From the NCBI GenBank assembly GCA_947302435.1, contig CAMYVQ010000013.1:1-63577 (forward strand): DNA of 63,577 nucleotides. The letters run 5' to 3'. Numbering within the stretch: the stretch's first letter is position 1; each line of letters begins with the position of its first letter. Below the pieces are notes generated by a model. The model saw nothing but the letters and a program-made list of their open reading frames with translations. It was not told where the DNA came from and ran no database searches. This document shows, one piece after another, positions 7,610-15,260 of this stretch. A program made the translations under genes and the position numbers. The DNA comes from an uncultured Prevotella sp. GTDB lineage: Bacteria; Bacteroidota; Bacteroidia; Bacteroidales; Bacteroidaceae.

Positions 7610-10600
7610 TTATCTGACCATTATTTTCTTGTGATTGACAATGTAGATGCCACGTGGCAAACCGTCGAGCGATGTTGCCTGACGACGGATCATAGAACCG
7701 GACAGTGTGTAGATGTTGAAGACTTTGGGCTGGTCGTCGGCAATGACAACAGACTCAATGCCGGAAGCGTCGCCTAAGGTGGTGAACGAACAATCCTCAC
7801 CGTATGTGGTTTCTTTGGCTGTCTTCACGTAGGCCCTGTAGCCGTATGTGGTACCCTTCGCCAGATTTGTCACTCTCGTAGTCATGATGATGCCACTGGC
7901 ACTGACGGTCTGCACATTCTGGATAGCCCGATTATTACTATCGGCATCTTTCACCCAATACTCGAATCCCTGTTCCAGAATATCGTCAGAGCCAGCCATG
8001 GCCGATCCTTTCAGCAGGGCTTCATTTTCTGTGACAGACGAAACCTCATAGGTATGAACCACAGGTTCAAAATAAACGTAGGCGTCAGCAGTGCCGAAAG
8101 CCAGCCATTCGCCATAATAGGTCTTTCCCGCATCTGATTTGTAGAACGGACGATACTTATAATAAGTGTTGGCACTCAGTCCATTCAGTGTGCCGGCAAT
8201 CATGCCGTCGTAGACAGGACAGCCATCGAAATTGGATGGTACAAGATCGGGGGCGTCGTAACGTCGCCATTCGAAGCCAAACCGCATGCCATCGTCCTCA
8301 CCGTTGGTCTTTGCACTGATGAGCGCCCTGGTATTGCTTGTTGCCTGAGCGGCCAGGGTCTCAAAGGTCAGCTTTGTGGTTGTGACGGTAATGGCGGTCG
8401 TGCCATGGTTGCCGTCGGCCATTGTCCATTGAATGGTCTTGTCTGTGGTCGTTGTGTTTGGGTCAAGTCCATAAACGACAAGGTCTTCTTCTGCCTTCTG
8501 CAAGCCATAGCCATGGGTTGCGTCAATGGGATAGTAGGACAGACGGCATGATACTGCACCGGCGGATTCATGTTTAATCAGCACGGGAACAGTCTCGAAG
8601 GTTGACATTTTTTTGAGAGTACTCCAGAAAGGTGCTGCCTGATAAGCCTCCAAGGCATTATTGGGAACGAGGAAATGCACGGAATTGTCAAACGCAGAGT
8701 TTAAGGTTGGAGGTGTCGTCGACAAGGATACGATGACTTCCAACTTGCTGCAACCGTAGCACAGTGATGCACCAAGCTTCTGTATGGAACTGCCTAAAAC
8801 CACACACCTCAGATTCATGCAATTGAAGAATAATCCAGTCTCGGCAGTTGTCACAGAGTTAGGAACGACACAGTAGGTAAGACCGCACTCTCGGAATGCC
8901 TCGCCTCCCAAATAAGTTACTGAAGAGGGCAAGTCTACCGATTTCAGATTCTTGCATCCCATAAAGGCTCCATAACCAATTCGTTCGACGGAACTTCCAA
9001 ATTCGACACTTCCCAGATTGGTGAACTCTCTGAAAGCCGGTCCAATCTCCTTGACGGAGTTTCCTATGACAAGCTTGGTAATACTCTTCAAGCCGTCGAA
9101 AACCGTTTGTGGAATACGCTCCATATCCACCGTGAGGGTTCTCACGTTGGTGCAGCCCACAAAGGCATTGCTGCCAATGGTCGTCACGCTGTTGGGAATT
9201 GCCAAAGCGGTAAGCTGGTTGATGTTCTGGAACGCACCGTCAGCAATCGTGGTGATGCCGTCGGGAATAGCATATTCTCCGCTGTAAGAATAAGGCAAAA
9301 AGGCAAAGATATGATCATTGTAGACGGGCGTTGTCAGTCCGTAACAGGCGGAAAATGCATACTGCCCGATAGTGGTAACAGAGTTGGGAATGACAATGGA
9401 GGTGAGCTTGATACATTCCATAAATGCAAATCTGCCTATACCCGTTACGCTAAATCCTTCTGCCTCAGAAGGAACTGTCACGACCCCCTCCGTACTTCTG
9501 TTGACGGCAGGCATGTTCTCTCCTGTTACCTCACAAGTCTTTTCCTCTGCATCAAGAACCTTGAAAGACATGGTCACACCTTCAATCGTTGTCGACGTGA
9601 AAACATCGCCAGCAAACCGTTTCTCGACAATTGAATGGAACTGGTTCCACCCGGCAGTCTGCTCGTATGCCGACTTTAACCCGTAGGGGACGTAGAGCGT
9701 GGCAGTGGCGGGAATGCCTGCAAACACACTGTTGTCTATAGGGAAAGGATTTGCCATTTGGACGTTCACGGCTGTAAGGCTGCCACAATTCTTGAATGCC
9801 TCGGATCCGATGCTCGTCACGGTGTTGGGAATCGTCACGCTGGTCATGTTCTGGCAATTGGCAAAGGCCGAAGGACAAATGCCGGTGATGGTCAGGGGGT
9901 GGATGGTGTAATTGCTGCTCTGTGCAGGAATGGTGACAGTGCCATTCGTGGTTGGGTCGATGGCACACGTGTGATCGCCGGTACCCACTGAACACGTCTT
10001 CTGGGTGGAACTGGTGATGTAGAGAGTGATTTGTACGCCAGTGGAATAGTCTGAAAAGGTTTCTCCATCGGTCGTAAAGACAGCCTCTGCCTCTTTTGCG
10101 GCTCCGTCTATATGATAGGAAAGGACGATTTTATAGGTTGTCTTGGGTTTCAACATGTCAGACAGCAAATAGGTGTTTTCTGTCTGAACGGTGATGTTCT
10201 GGACATGCTCCAACAGATTCCCGTTCCATTCTCCAATGCTGAGCTGGTCGATGCCGTAAGAGAGGGCTTCGTCAACATACTGGTTTTCCCTAATCTCGAA
10301 CTTCACGCCCTTGTCATAGGTGTCAACAACATTGAGGGAATAGGGGATGTCAAGCGCATAGACGGTTCCTTTCCAATATTGCTTGATTTTATCGATCTCA
10401 GACGAGTAGGCATAAACCACGTTTCCGCTGGTACTGAATTGTTTGAAGACATCCTTATACGAGTCTATGCCGGTCTTTAAAATCAGGGGATTGAGCCTGC
10501 AGCCGCCGAAGAGGTCAATTCCCATGGTCGTTACCGATTCTGGAATCGTCAGTGTGCGCAGGTTGTTACAGTCGAGGAAGGCATTCGTGCCAATTTCGGT

Positions 10601-10924
10601 AATCGTGTTAGGAATGCTGATCGAAGTGACATCCCGTTCATAGCAGAAGGCATAGCTGCGGATAGCCGTCACCTCGTATGTCTTTCCTCCATATTCTACC
10701 GAAGGTGGTATGACAATCTTTCCGCTATAGTCACCCGTCTCTGGAGAAGTGAGGTAGGCATAGTTTGATGTCGCATACGAATAGTTTTCGGGGTCAAACA
10801 GATAATAATACAGTCCATTGATTTCCACTTTCTCGTCCCATGCCGCGTATGACTTCGACACAAAGGAAAGCAGTAAGGCTGTCAACAGCACCATACCATG
10901 ATAATGAGTAATTCTTGGTTTCAT
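7610..10924 (-). CDS. BspA-like leucine-rich-repeat surface protein
   Basis: The 1104-residue protein has a signal peptide (ending about SKSYA), several blocks of LRR_5/BspA-type repeats (FLDCNNLRTLTIPESVTTM and similar, about residues 90-140, 340-400, 490-770), a region resembling fibronectin-type domains (about 800-1040), and a C-terminal tail with IYTLSGSMIRR and GLPRGIYIVNHKKIMVR. BspA-type proteins mediate binding to host proteins or other bacteria. The tail is of the kind found on Bacteroidota secreted proteins and may direct export. The gene starts with an ATGA overlap on the dusB stop, an unusual place for an adhesin. The fibronectin-like part is paralogous to that of the protein at 42288-45758. 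Confidence 0.85.
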   Translation of the reverse strand: MKPRITHYHGMVLLTALLLSFVSKSYAAWDEKVEINGLYYYLFDPENYSYATSNYAYLTSPETGDYSGKIVIPPSVEYGGKTYEVTAIRSYAFCYERDVTSISIPNTITEIGTNAFLDCNNLRTLTIPESVTTMGIDLFGGCRLNPLILKTGIDSYKDVFKQFSTSGNVVYAYSSEIDKIKQYWKGTVYALDIPYSLNVVDTYDKGVKFEIRENQYVDEALSYGIDQLSIGEWNGNLLEHVQNITVQTENTYLLSDMLKPKTTYKIVLSYHIDGAAKEAEAVFTTDGETFSDYSTGVQITLYITSSTQKTCSVGTGDHTCAIDPTTNGTVTIPAQSSNYTIHPLTITGICPSAFANCQNMTSVTIPNTVTSIGSEAFKNCGSLTAVNVQMANPFPIDNSVFAGIPATATLYVPYGLKSAYEQTAGWNQFHSIVEKRFAGDVFTSTTIEGVTMSFKVLDAEEKTCEVTGENMPAVNRSTEGVVTVPSEAEGFSVTGIGRFAFMECIKLTSIVIPNSVTTIGQYAFSACYGLTTPVYNDHIFAFLPYSYSGEYAIPDGITTIADGAFQNINQLTALAIPNSVTTIGSNAFVGCTNVRTLTVDMERIPQTVFDGLKSITKLVIGNSVKEIGPAFREFTNLGSVEFGSSVERIGYGAFMGCKNLKSVDLPSSVTYLGGEAFRECGLTYCVVPNSVTTAETGLFFNCMNLRCVVLGSSIQKLGASLCYGCSKLEVIVSLSTTPPTLNSAFDNSVHFLVPNNALEAYQAAPFWSTLKKMSTFETVPVLIKHESAGAVSCRLSYYPIDATHGYGLQKAEEDLVVYGLDPNTTTTDKTIQWTMADGNHGTTAITVTTTKLTFETLAAQATSNTRALISAKTNGEDDGMRFGFEWRRYDAPDLVPSNFDGCPVYDGMIAGTLNGLSANTYYKYRPFYKSDAGKTYYGEWLAFGTADAYVYFEPVVHTYEVSSVTENEALLKGSAMAGSDDILEQGFEYWVKDADSNNRAIQNVQTVSASGIIMTTRVTNLAKGTTYGYRAYVKTAKETTYGEDCSFTTLGDASGIESVVIADDQPKVFNIYTLSGSMIRRQATSLDGLPRGIYIVNHKKIMVR

Positions 10925-11928
10925 AAGCTTTGTTTGTTTTGATGTTGTATGTTTTCTTCGTCACCCGAAGTTCGGTTTCCTAACAGCTGGCGTGTCTCTT
11001 CCAGAATGGCGGTGAGCTCGTCGACCGTGGTGGCGCGGAGCATGGCAATGCGCGTGGGGCGGAAGTTGGGGATGCCCTTGAAGATGGGGGTGGCGGCAAG
11101 ATGGCGGCGGGTGTGGAGGATGCCACGCGGCTCGTCGATCATCTCCACATTGATGCGCAGTTGCTCCAAGAGGATGTCGAGCTTCTGGTCGAAGGTGAGC
11201 TGTTCGCGGCTGAACAGCCAGGGACAGCCGAAGGTGGCACGCCCGATCATGACCGCATCGACACCATAGCGGTCGAAGGCCGCATCGGCCTCTTCGATGG
11301 AATGGATGTCGCCGTTGCCGATGATGGGGATATGGATGCGCGGATTCCGTTTCACCTCGCCAATCAGTGTCCAGTCGGCCTCGCCGGTGTACATCTGGCT
11401 ACGGGTGCGCCCATGGATGGTCAGTGCCTGAATGCCGCAGTCCTGCAGCTGCTCGGCCAAGGTGGTGATGATGAGCTGTTCGTGGTTCCAGCCCAGACGG
11501 GTCTTTGCCGTGACAGGCACCTTGACGGCATCGACCACGCGCCGCGTGATTTCCAGCATCTTGGGCAGGTTCTCCTTTTGCAGCATGCCGGCACCGGCAC
11601 CCTTGCCGGCCACCTTCTTCACCGGACAGCCGAAGTTCAGGTCGATAAGGTCGGGACCGGCCTGTTCGACAATCTTGGCGGCTTCGACCATGGCATCGAT
11701 GTCGCGCCCGTAGATCTGAATGCCCACGGGCCGTTCCTCGTCGCTGATTTGCAGTTTGCGCACGGTGGTCTTCACGTCGCGCACCAATGCTTCCGCCGAC
11801 ACAAACTCGGTGTAGACCATCGAGGCTCCGAACCGCTTGCACAGGCGGCGGAACCCAATATCCGTCACGTCTTCCATCGGTGCGAGGAAGAGCGGACGTT
11901 CTCCAAAATCAATAGTTCCTATTTTCAT
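10921..11928 (-). CDS. dusB: tRNA-dihydrouridine synthase
   Basis: This flavoenzyme reduces uridine to dihydrouridine in tRNA D-loops. The start at 11928 is chosen because it gives MKIGTIDFGERPLFLAPM, the usual beginning of the family with the flavin-contacting LAPM; the open frame upstream is an unrelated shadow of pdxY. NFGCP at about residue 100 contains the catalytic Cys, and KTRLGW, IHGRTR, GNGDI and MIGRA line the FMN site. At 335 residues it has the usual length. Its start overlaps the pdxY stop (ATGA) and its stop overlaps the LRR gene start. Confidence 0.92.
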   Translation of the reverse strand: MKIGTIDFGERPLFLAPMEDVTDIGFRRLCKRFGASMVYTEFVSAEALVRDVKTTVRKLQISDEERPVGIQIYGRDIDAMVEAAKIVEQAGPDLIDLNFGCPVKKVAGKGAGAGMLQKENLPKMLEITRRVVDAVKVPVTAKTRLGWNHEQLIITTLAEQLQDCGIQALTIHGRTRSQMYTGEADWTLIGEVKRNPRIHIPIIGNGDIHSIEEADAAFDRYGVDAVMIGRATFGCPWLFSREQLTFDQKLDILLEQLRINVEMIDEPRGILHTRRHLAATPIFKGIPNFRPTRIAMLRATTVDELTAILEETRQLLGNRTSGDEENIQHQNKQSL

Positions 11929-12770
11929 AATAAGTCGAGACACTGTTCGATGGGGATGCCGCGGCACTTGTCGGGCAGGTCGCGGTTGCGCTCGATGAGG
12001 CTGCTCACGACCGTCATGGCCGTCTGCGTGCTCTGCTTGAGCGTTTCGCCCTTCATGAGATGACCGATAAGGACGGCCGAGAAGATGTCGCCCGTGCCGT
12101 GGAAGAGCACGGGAATCTCGTCGTAGTCGAGCCGGAAGTAGAGACCCTCGCTGAGGTTCTGCTGGAAACCGGCAATCGGCTCCTGGCTCCGCCGGCCCAC
12201 CACACAACTGTGACCGTCGACACGCGCACTGGTCACGATGACCGACTTGGCTCCCAACTGCACCATGCGGTCGAGCATGGTGCAGGCCTCCTGCCAGCTG
12301 AGCCCTTCCTCGCGGTAGGGCATGTTGGTGAGATAGCAGGCTTCAGTATAGTTGGGGAAAGTGAGGTCGGCCACCGACACCATGTCGCGCATCAGTTCAA
12401 CCTGCCGCTGGGTCATGCCGTTATACAGTCGTCCGGCATCGCCCATGATGGGATCGACGAAGATGGTGGTACCCTCCTGATGCAGCTGCTTGCAGTAGCC
12501 GGCCACCAAGCGTGCCTGCTCCTCGCTGAACATCAGTCCCGTGCAGACGGCATCGAAACGGAAGCCCAACTGCCGCCATACGGGGATGGTGCCGCGCATG
12601 TAGTCGGTGGTCTCTAAGACGTTGAACTTGCCGTAGTCGAGCGTGTTCGACACGAGCGCCGTGGGCAGGTTGTACGTGGGGTGGCCCAGATAGGTCAGGA
12701 TGGGCAGCATGGCCACCATTCCTACGTGGCTGTAGCCCACCACGTCGTTAATCAACAATATTTGTTTCAT
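11925..12770 (-). CDS. pdxY: Pyridoxamine/pyridoxal kinase
   Basis: The 281-residue protein is a ribokinase-fold PdxK/PdxY-type enzyme that phosphorylates pyridoxal, pyridoxamine or related substrates in vitamin B6 salvage. It shows the N-terminal LLINDVVGYSHVGM, the FVDPIMGDAG stretch and the anion-hole/catalytic motif HGTGDIFSA near residues 231-239 whose Asp is the catalytic base. A thiamin-pathway hydroxymethylpyrimidine kinase is an alternative, but the GYSHVG start fits PdxY. It is the first gene of a five-gene minus-strand operon with a -7 element at 12805-12812. Confidence 0.85.
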   Translation of the reverse strand: MKQILLINDVVGYSHVGMVAMLPILTYLGHPTYNLPTALVSNTLDYGKFNVLETTDYMRGTIPVWRQLGFRFDAVCTGLMFSEEQARLVAGYCKQLHQEGTTIFVDPIMGDAGRLYNGMTQRQVELMRDMVSVADLTFPNYTEACYLTNMPYREEGLSWQEACTMLDRMVQLGAKSVIVTSARVDGHSCVVGRRSQEPIAGFQQNLSEGLYFRLDYDEIPVLFHGTGDIFSAVLIGHLMKGETLKQSTQTAMTVVSSLIERNRDLPDKCRGIPIEQCLDLL

Positions 12771-12804
12771 GTTTTATGCGACGGTGAAAAGTTGTTTTGA
12801 GCTG

Positions 12805-12812
12805 CAAAGTTA
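12805..12812 (-). promoter_or_regulatory. -7 element of the pdxY operon
   Basis: TAACTTTG on the minus strand fits TAnnTTTG and is followed by GC as usual in this window; the -33 site is weak. It lies 35 bp before the pdxY start. The divergent HTH gene has a -7 match (TAATTTTG, 12910-12917) on the other strand, with no well-spaced -33. Confidence 0.6.
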
Positions 12813-12995
12813 CGCAATAAATACGTCCTTAACTCTAAAATATAGTTAAAAAGATATGTTTTACAAAAATATAATACAGATTTTGTATCGCATTTGTTCC
12901 TTTTTTAATTAATTTTGTAACCAAATATACCTAATTAGCGAGAGCAAGCCATTATATATAATTTTTTTACTAACCACATAAACATAGACTAAACA

Positions 12996-13205
12996 ATGCA
13001 TATAGGAAAACGAATCAAGGAGATCATGGAACAAAAGCACCGTTCTGTGATTTGGGTATCGAAACAAATAGCTTGTGAACGTACCAACGTTTATAATATT
13101 TTTGAGCGCGAAGACATCAACACCAATCTCTTGCGCAAGTTGAGCATCATTCTGGAGCACGATTTCTTCAAGGAATTGTCAAAGGACACTTTTGGGAAAA
13201 AATAA
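12996..13205 (+). CDS. Small helix-turn-helix (XRE-like) protein
   Basis: The 69-residue protein consists of little more than one helix-turn-helix domain: a first helix GKRIKEIMEQ, then VSKQIACERTNVYNIFERE as the probable turn and recognition helix, and LLRKLSIILEHDFFKELS. Small stand-alone proteins of this pattern are widespread in Bacteroidales and are thought to be DNA-binding regulators. The targets are unknown; the neighbouring KilA-N remnant and pdxY operon are the nearest candidates. It is followed at 80 bp by another promoter-like site. Confidence 0.75.
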   Translation: MHIGKRIKEIMEQKHRSVIWVSKQIACERTNVYNIFEREDINTNLLRKLSIILEHDFFKELSKDTFGKK

Positions 13206-13255
13206 TTTCTTTTTTTGACTTCCTTCCTGTAAGTATTACTAAAATCAATCATTTA

Positions 13256-13287
13256 TTTGTCCATTTCAAAAAAACAAGCTATCTTTG
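13256..13287 (+). promoter_or_regulatory. Promoter at the broken 5' end of the KilA-N gene
   Basis: TTTG (13256-13259), 20 bp and TATCTTTG (13280-13287) match the consensus perfectly. It runs directly into the middle of the KilA-N domain coding sequence, with no start region between, suggesting that the gene's 5' end was deleted between its promoter and its body. Confidence 0.6.
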
Positions 13288-13764
13288 ATAGCCCGTCAGA
13301 AGAATGTTTTAGACCCCAATGGCGTAATAGCCAATTGGATGCGCAACCGTAACACCATAGAGTTCCTTGGTATTTGGGAGACTATTCACAATCCCAGTTT
13401 TAACCCCCTCGAATTCGAGGGGTTTAGAAAGGAAGCTGGTTTGAATGCCTTCACGCTCTCGCCTACTCGTTGGATTGAAGCTACAAATGCCATTATTTAT
13501 GCCGAAGAGGCCGATGTGCTGAATGTGTCTATGTTTGGAATGACTGCTAAGCAATGGCGAGAAGCTAATCCTGAATTGAAAGGCAACATTCGCGACTATG
13601 CCACCATCAACGAGTTGATATGTCTCTCAAATATGGAAAATATCAATGCTGTACTCATCAATGAGGGCATTCCTCAGGGAGAACGACTCATTAAACTCAA
13701 TCAGATTGCAATTCAGCAAATGCAGGTTCTTGAAGGAAATAGCAGTAGGAATCTATTGAAATAA
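13285..13764 (+). pseudogene. KilA-N domain protein, 5'-truncated and internally deleted
   Basis: The frame encodes IARQKNVLDPNGVIANWM and RNTIEFLGIWETIHNP, then EGFRKEAGLNAFTLSPTRW, which is the KilA-N DNA-binding domain lacking its first roughly 20 residues. IEATNAI then joins directly to IYAEEADVLNVSMFG, skipping the roughly 100 residues (including the usual '...FEFASW...' block) that normally separate these parts. The rest (MTAKQWREANPELKGNIRDY and on) is the usual C-terminal region. The only start available is a TTG at 13285. The reading frame is preserved across the deletion, so a short protein could still be made, but I regard it as a decaying gene. Confidence 0.7.
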
Positions 13765-13796
13765 TACTTCCATCCGGTTCTTGCAACTATCATTTC

Positions 13797-13859
13797 AGGC
13801 CGAATTGCGTTAATCTTCCAAAATCGCTTTCTTTTTACAAGCTTTTTACGTAATTTTGC
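13797..13859 (+). promoter_or_regulatory. Repeated promoter block, copy A (coaD)
   Basis: This 63-bp block begins AGGCCGAATTGCG and ends with the -7 element TAATTTTG at 13851-13858. It is the same, with three mismatches, as the reverse complement of 61289-61351 before the B12 riboswitch. The coaD start codon lies only 9 bp beyond the -7 element, so the transcript has almost no 5' leader. Confidence 0.75.
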
Positions 13860-13867
13860 CCCAAGTT

Positions 13868-14314
13868 ATGAGAACAGGTATCTTTGTGGGCAGTTTCGAC
13901 CCCTTTACAATAGGACACGACAGTATTGTGCGTCGCGCACTTCCGCTCTTCGACCGCCTGGTTATCGGGGTGGTGGGCGACAATGTGCAGAAACCATCGC
14001 TTCGACCGGCCGAGGAGCGCATGGAAAAGATACGGCAGCTCTATGCCGCCGAACCAGCCATCGAAGTGAAGCCTTACTATGGGCTGGCCGTCGACTTTGC
14101 CCGTGCCGAGGGCGCACGCTTCATCGTGAAGGGCGTGCGGTCGGCCAAGGATTTCGAGTATGAGCGCGAACAGGCCGACATCAACCGCCAGATCACGAAC
14201 GGCGAGGTGGAGACCCTGCTGCTCTATGCCGAGCCCCACCTGTCGAGTGTCTCCTCTACCATGATTCGCGAACTGCAACATTTCGGGCTGGATGTATCCC
14301 AGTTTCTGCCCTAA
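13868..14314 (+). CDS. coaD: Phosphopantetheine adenylyltransferase
   Basis: CoaD transfers AMP from ATP to 4'-phosphopantetheine, the penultimate step of coenzyme A synthesis. The start at 13868 gives MRTGIFVGSFDPFTIGH with the (T/H)xGH nucleotide-binding motif; the upstream in-frame TTG lies within the promoter. VSSTMIREL near residue 134 is the second signature (ISSTxxR). With 148 residues it has the normal length. ybeY follows after 20 bp and is probably co-transcribed. Confidence 0.95.
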   Translation: MRTGIFVGSFDPFTIGHDSIVRRALPLFDRLVIGVVGDNVQKPSLRPAEERMEKIRQLYAAEPAIEVKPYYGLAVDFARAEGARFIVKGVRSAKDFEYEREQADINRQITNGEVETLLLYAEPHLSSVSSTMIRELQHFGLDVSQFLP

Positions 14315-14334
14315 TAAATCCCTATTCCTTTCCT

Positions 14335-14745
14335 ATGATTACCTACAGCACTGAAAACGTGAAGATGCCTGCCATCCGTAAGCGCGAGACGACGGCATGG
14401 ATTCGCCGCGTGGCGGCTACCTATAACAAAAAGGTGGGCGAAGTGGGCTACCTCTTCTGCGACGACGAACATATTCTTCAGGTGAACCGCGAATACTTGG
14501 GCCACGACTACTACACCGACATCATCACCTTCGACTATTGCGAAGACGATGTGCTCAACGGCGACCTCGTCATCTCCCTTGACACTGTGCGCTCGAATGC
14601 CGAGCTCTTCCACAAGCCCTACGAGGAAGAGCTGCACCGCGTCATCATCCACGGCATTCTGCACCTCTGCGGCATCAACGACAAAGGCCCCGGCGAGCGC
14701 GAACAAATGGAAGCCGCAGAAAACAAGGCTCTGTCACTGCTTTAA
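14335..14745 (+). CDS. ybeY: Endoribonuclease YbeY (rRNA maturation)
   Basis: The 136-residue protein carries the zinc-binding signature HGILHLCGIND (HGxxHLxGxxH-type, here ending in Asp) near residues 102-112, plus the DIITFDY strand. YbeY takes part in 16S rRNA 3'-end maturation and ribosome quality control. The last His of the usual HGxLHLxGYDH is replaced by Asp, which I recall as common in Bacteroidota. It is downstream of coaD and is followed by a copy of the triple-palindrome repeat. Confidence 0.93.
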   Translation: MITYSTENVKMPAIRKRETTAWIRRVAATYNKKVGEVGYLFCDDEHILQVNREYLGHDYYTDIITFDYCEDDVLNGDLVISLDTVRSNAELFHKPYEEELHRVIIHGILHLCGINDKGPGEREQMEAAENKALSLL

Positions 14746-14755
14746 TTTTAACCGT

Positions 14756-14824
14756 TTTACAAAGTCGTCGACTTTGTGACACAAACTCGTCGACTTTGTC
14801 CGACAAACTCGACGACTTTGTAAA
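14756..14824. repeat. Triple-palindrome repeat, copy 1
   Basis: Three consecutive units resembling ACAAAGTCGTCGACTTTGT, separated by 3-bp spacers, are bounded by TTTAC and GTAAA. Nearly the same element occurs at 35482-35556 and 58893-58962. It sits just after ybeY, where its hairpins might serve as a transcript end, but no U-run follows. Confidence 0.9.
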
Positions 14825-14957
14825 CTCATTCCATATAGCCCCCTTTTCGGGTGATGATGGAAAGAGACATTATTTAACGATTATCAGGTCTAACGTAACA
14901 ACTCAACACCTGACGAAAAGGATGCGCTTCGCGCAGAAATTAAACAAAATCTGAATC

Positions 14958-14993
14958 AAAAATAAGCGGCGAACCTCACGGCCAGCCGCTTAT
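14958..14993 (-). terminator. Terminator after the 49-residue peptide gene
   Basis: On the minus strand ATAAGCGGC pairs with GCCGCTTAT (14985-14993 with 14962-14970) and is followed by a run of U (14958-14962). It lies about 85 bp beyond the stop of the small peptide gene. Two more small hairpins lie between (about 15021-15046 and 15058-15072). Confidence 0.7.
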
Positions 14994-15078
14994 CTAACTA
15001 AATGATTAAAATGATAAAAGTCGGAGCCGGAACGACTCCGATCAGTCAAAGTCGCTGCCCTCGCGTGAGGGCAACGAA

Positions 15079-15228
15079 TTATTCTTCGTCGTCCCAGAAA
15101 GCATCGCCTTCACGAGAAAGGGCGTGATCGCCTTCTTGAGCAACACCTTCCGCACTCATTGTCACAAGAAGTGACTCTATCTTCACTTCAATTGTCTCAG
15201 TTTTTGGGGAAATATAAAACTTTTTCAT
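15079..15228 (-). CDS. 49-residue acidic small protein
   Basis: The gene is below the usual length cut-off but convincing: it starts MKKFYISPKTETIEVKIE, continues through a Ser/Leu stretch (SLLVTMSAEG) and ends in an acidic, Trp-containing tail with LSREGDAFWDDEE. It begins 32 bp after the secreted-protein gene at 15261-16730 and is followed by a terminator, so the two probably form one unit. Short proteins of this pattern ('MKK.Y..P...' with a GD.FWD-like acidic end) recur in Prevotella genomes, often near secreted proteins. There is no signal peptide. Its function is unknown; a peptide precursor is conceivable, but no modification enzyme is nearby. Confidence 0.7.
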   Translation of the reverse strand: MKKFYISPKTETIEVKIESLLVTMSAEGVAQEGDHALSREGDAFWDDEE

Positions 15229-15260
15229 TGCTTTGTATTTTTTTTATGTTCACGTATTAT

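Noticed and set aside
13403..13424. Palindrome ACCCCCTCGAATTCGAGGGG in the KilA-N remnant as another mobile palindrome
   Set aside because: It encodes the PLEFEGF stretch that belongs to normal KilA-N domains, so it is explained by protein conservation and is probably chance.
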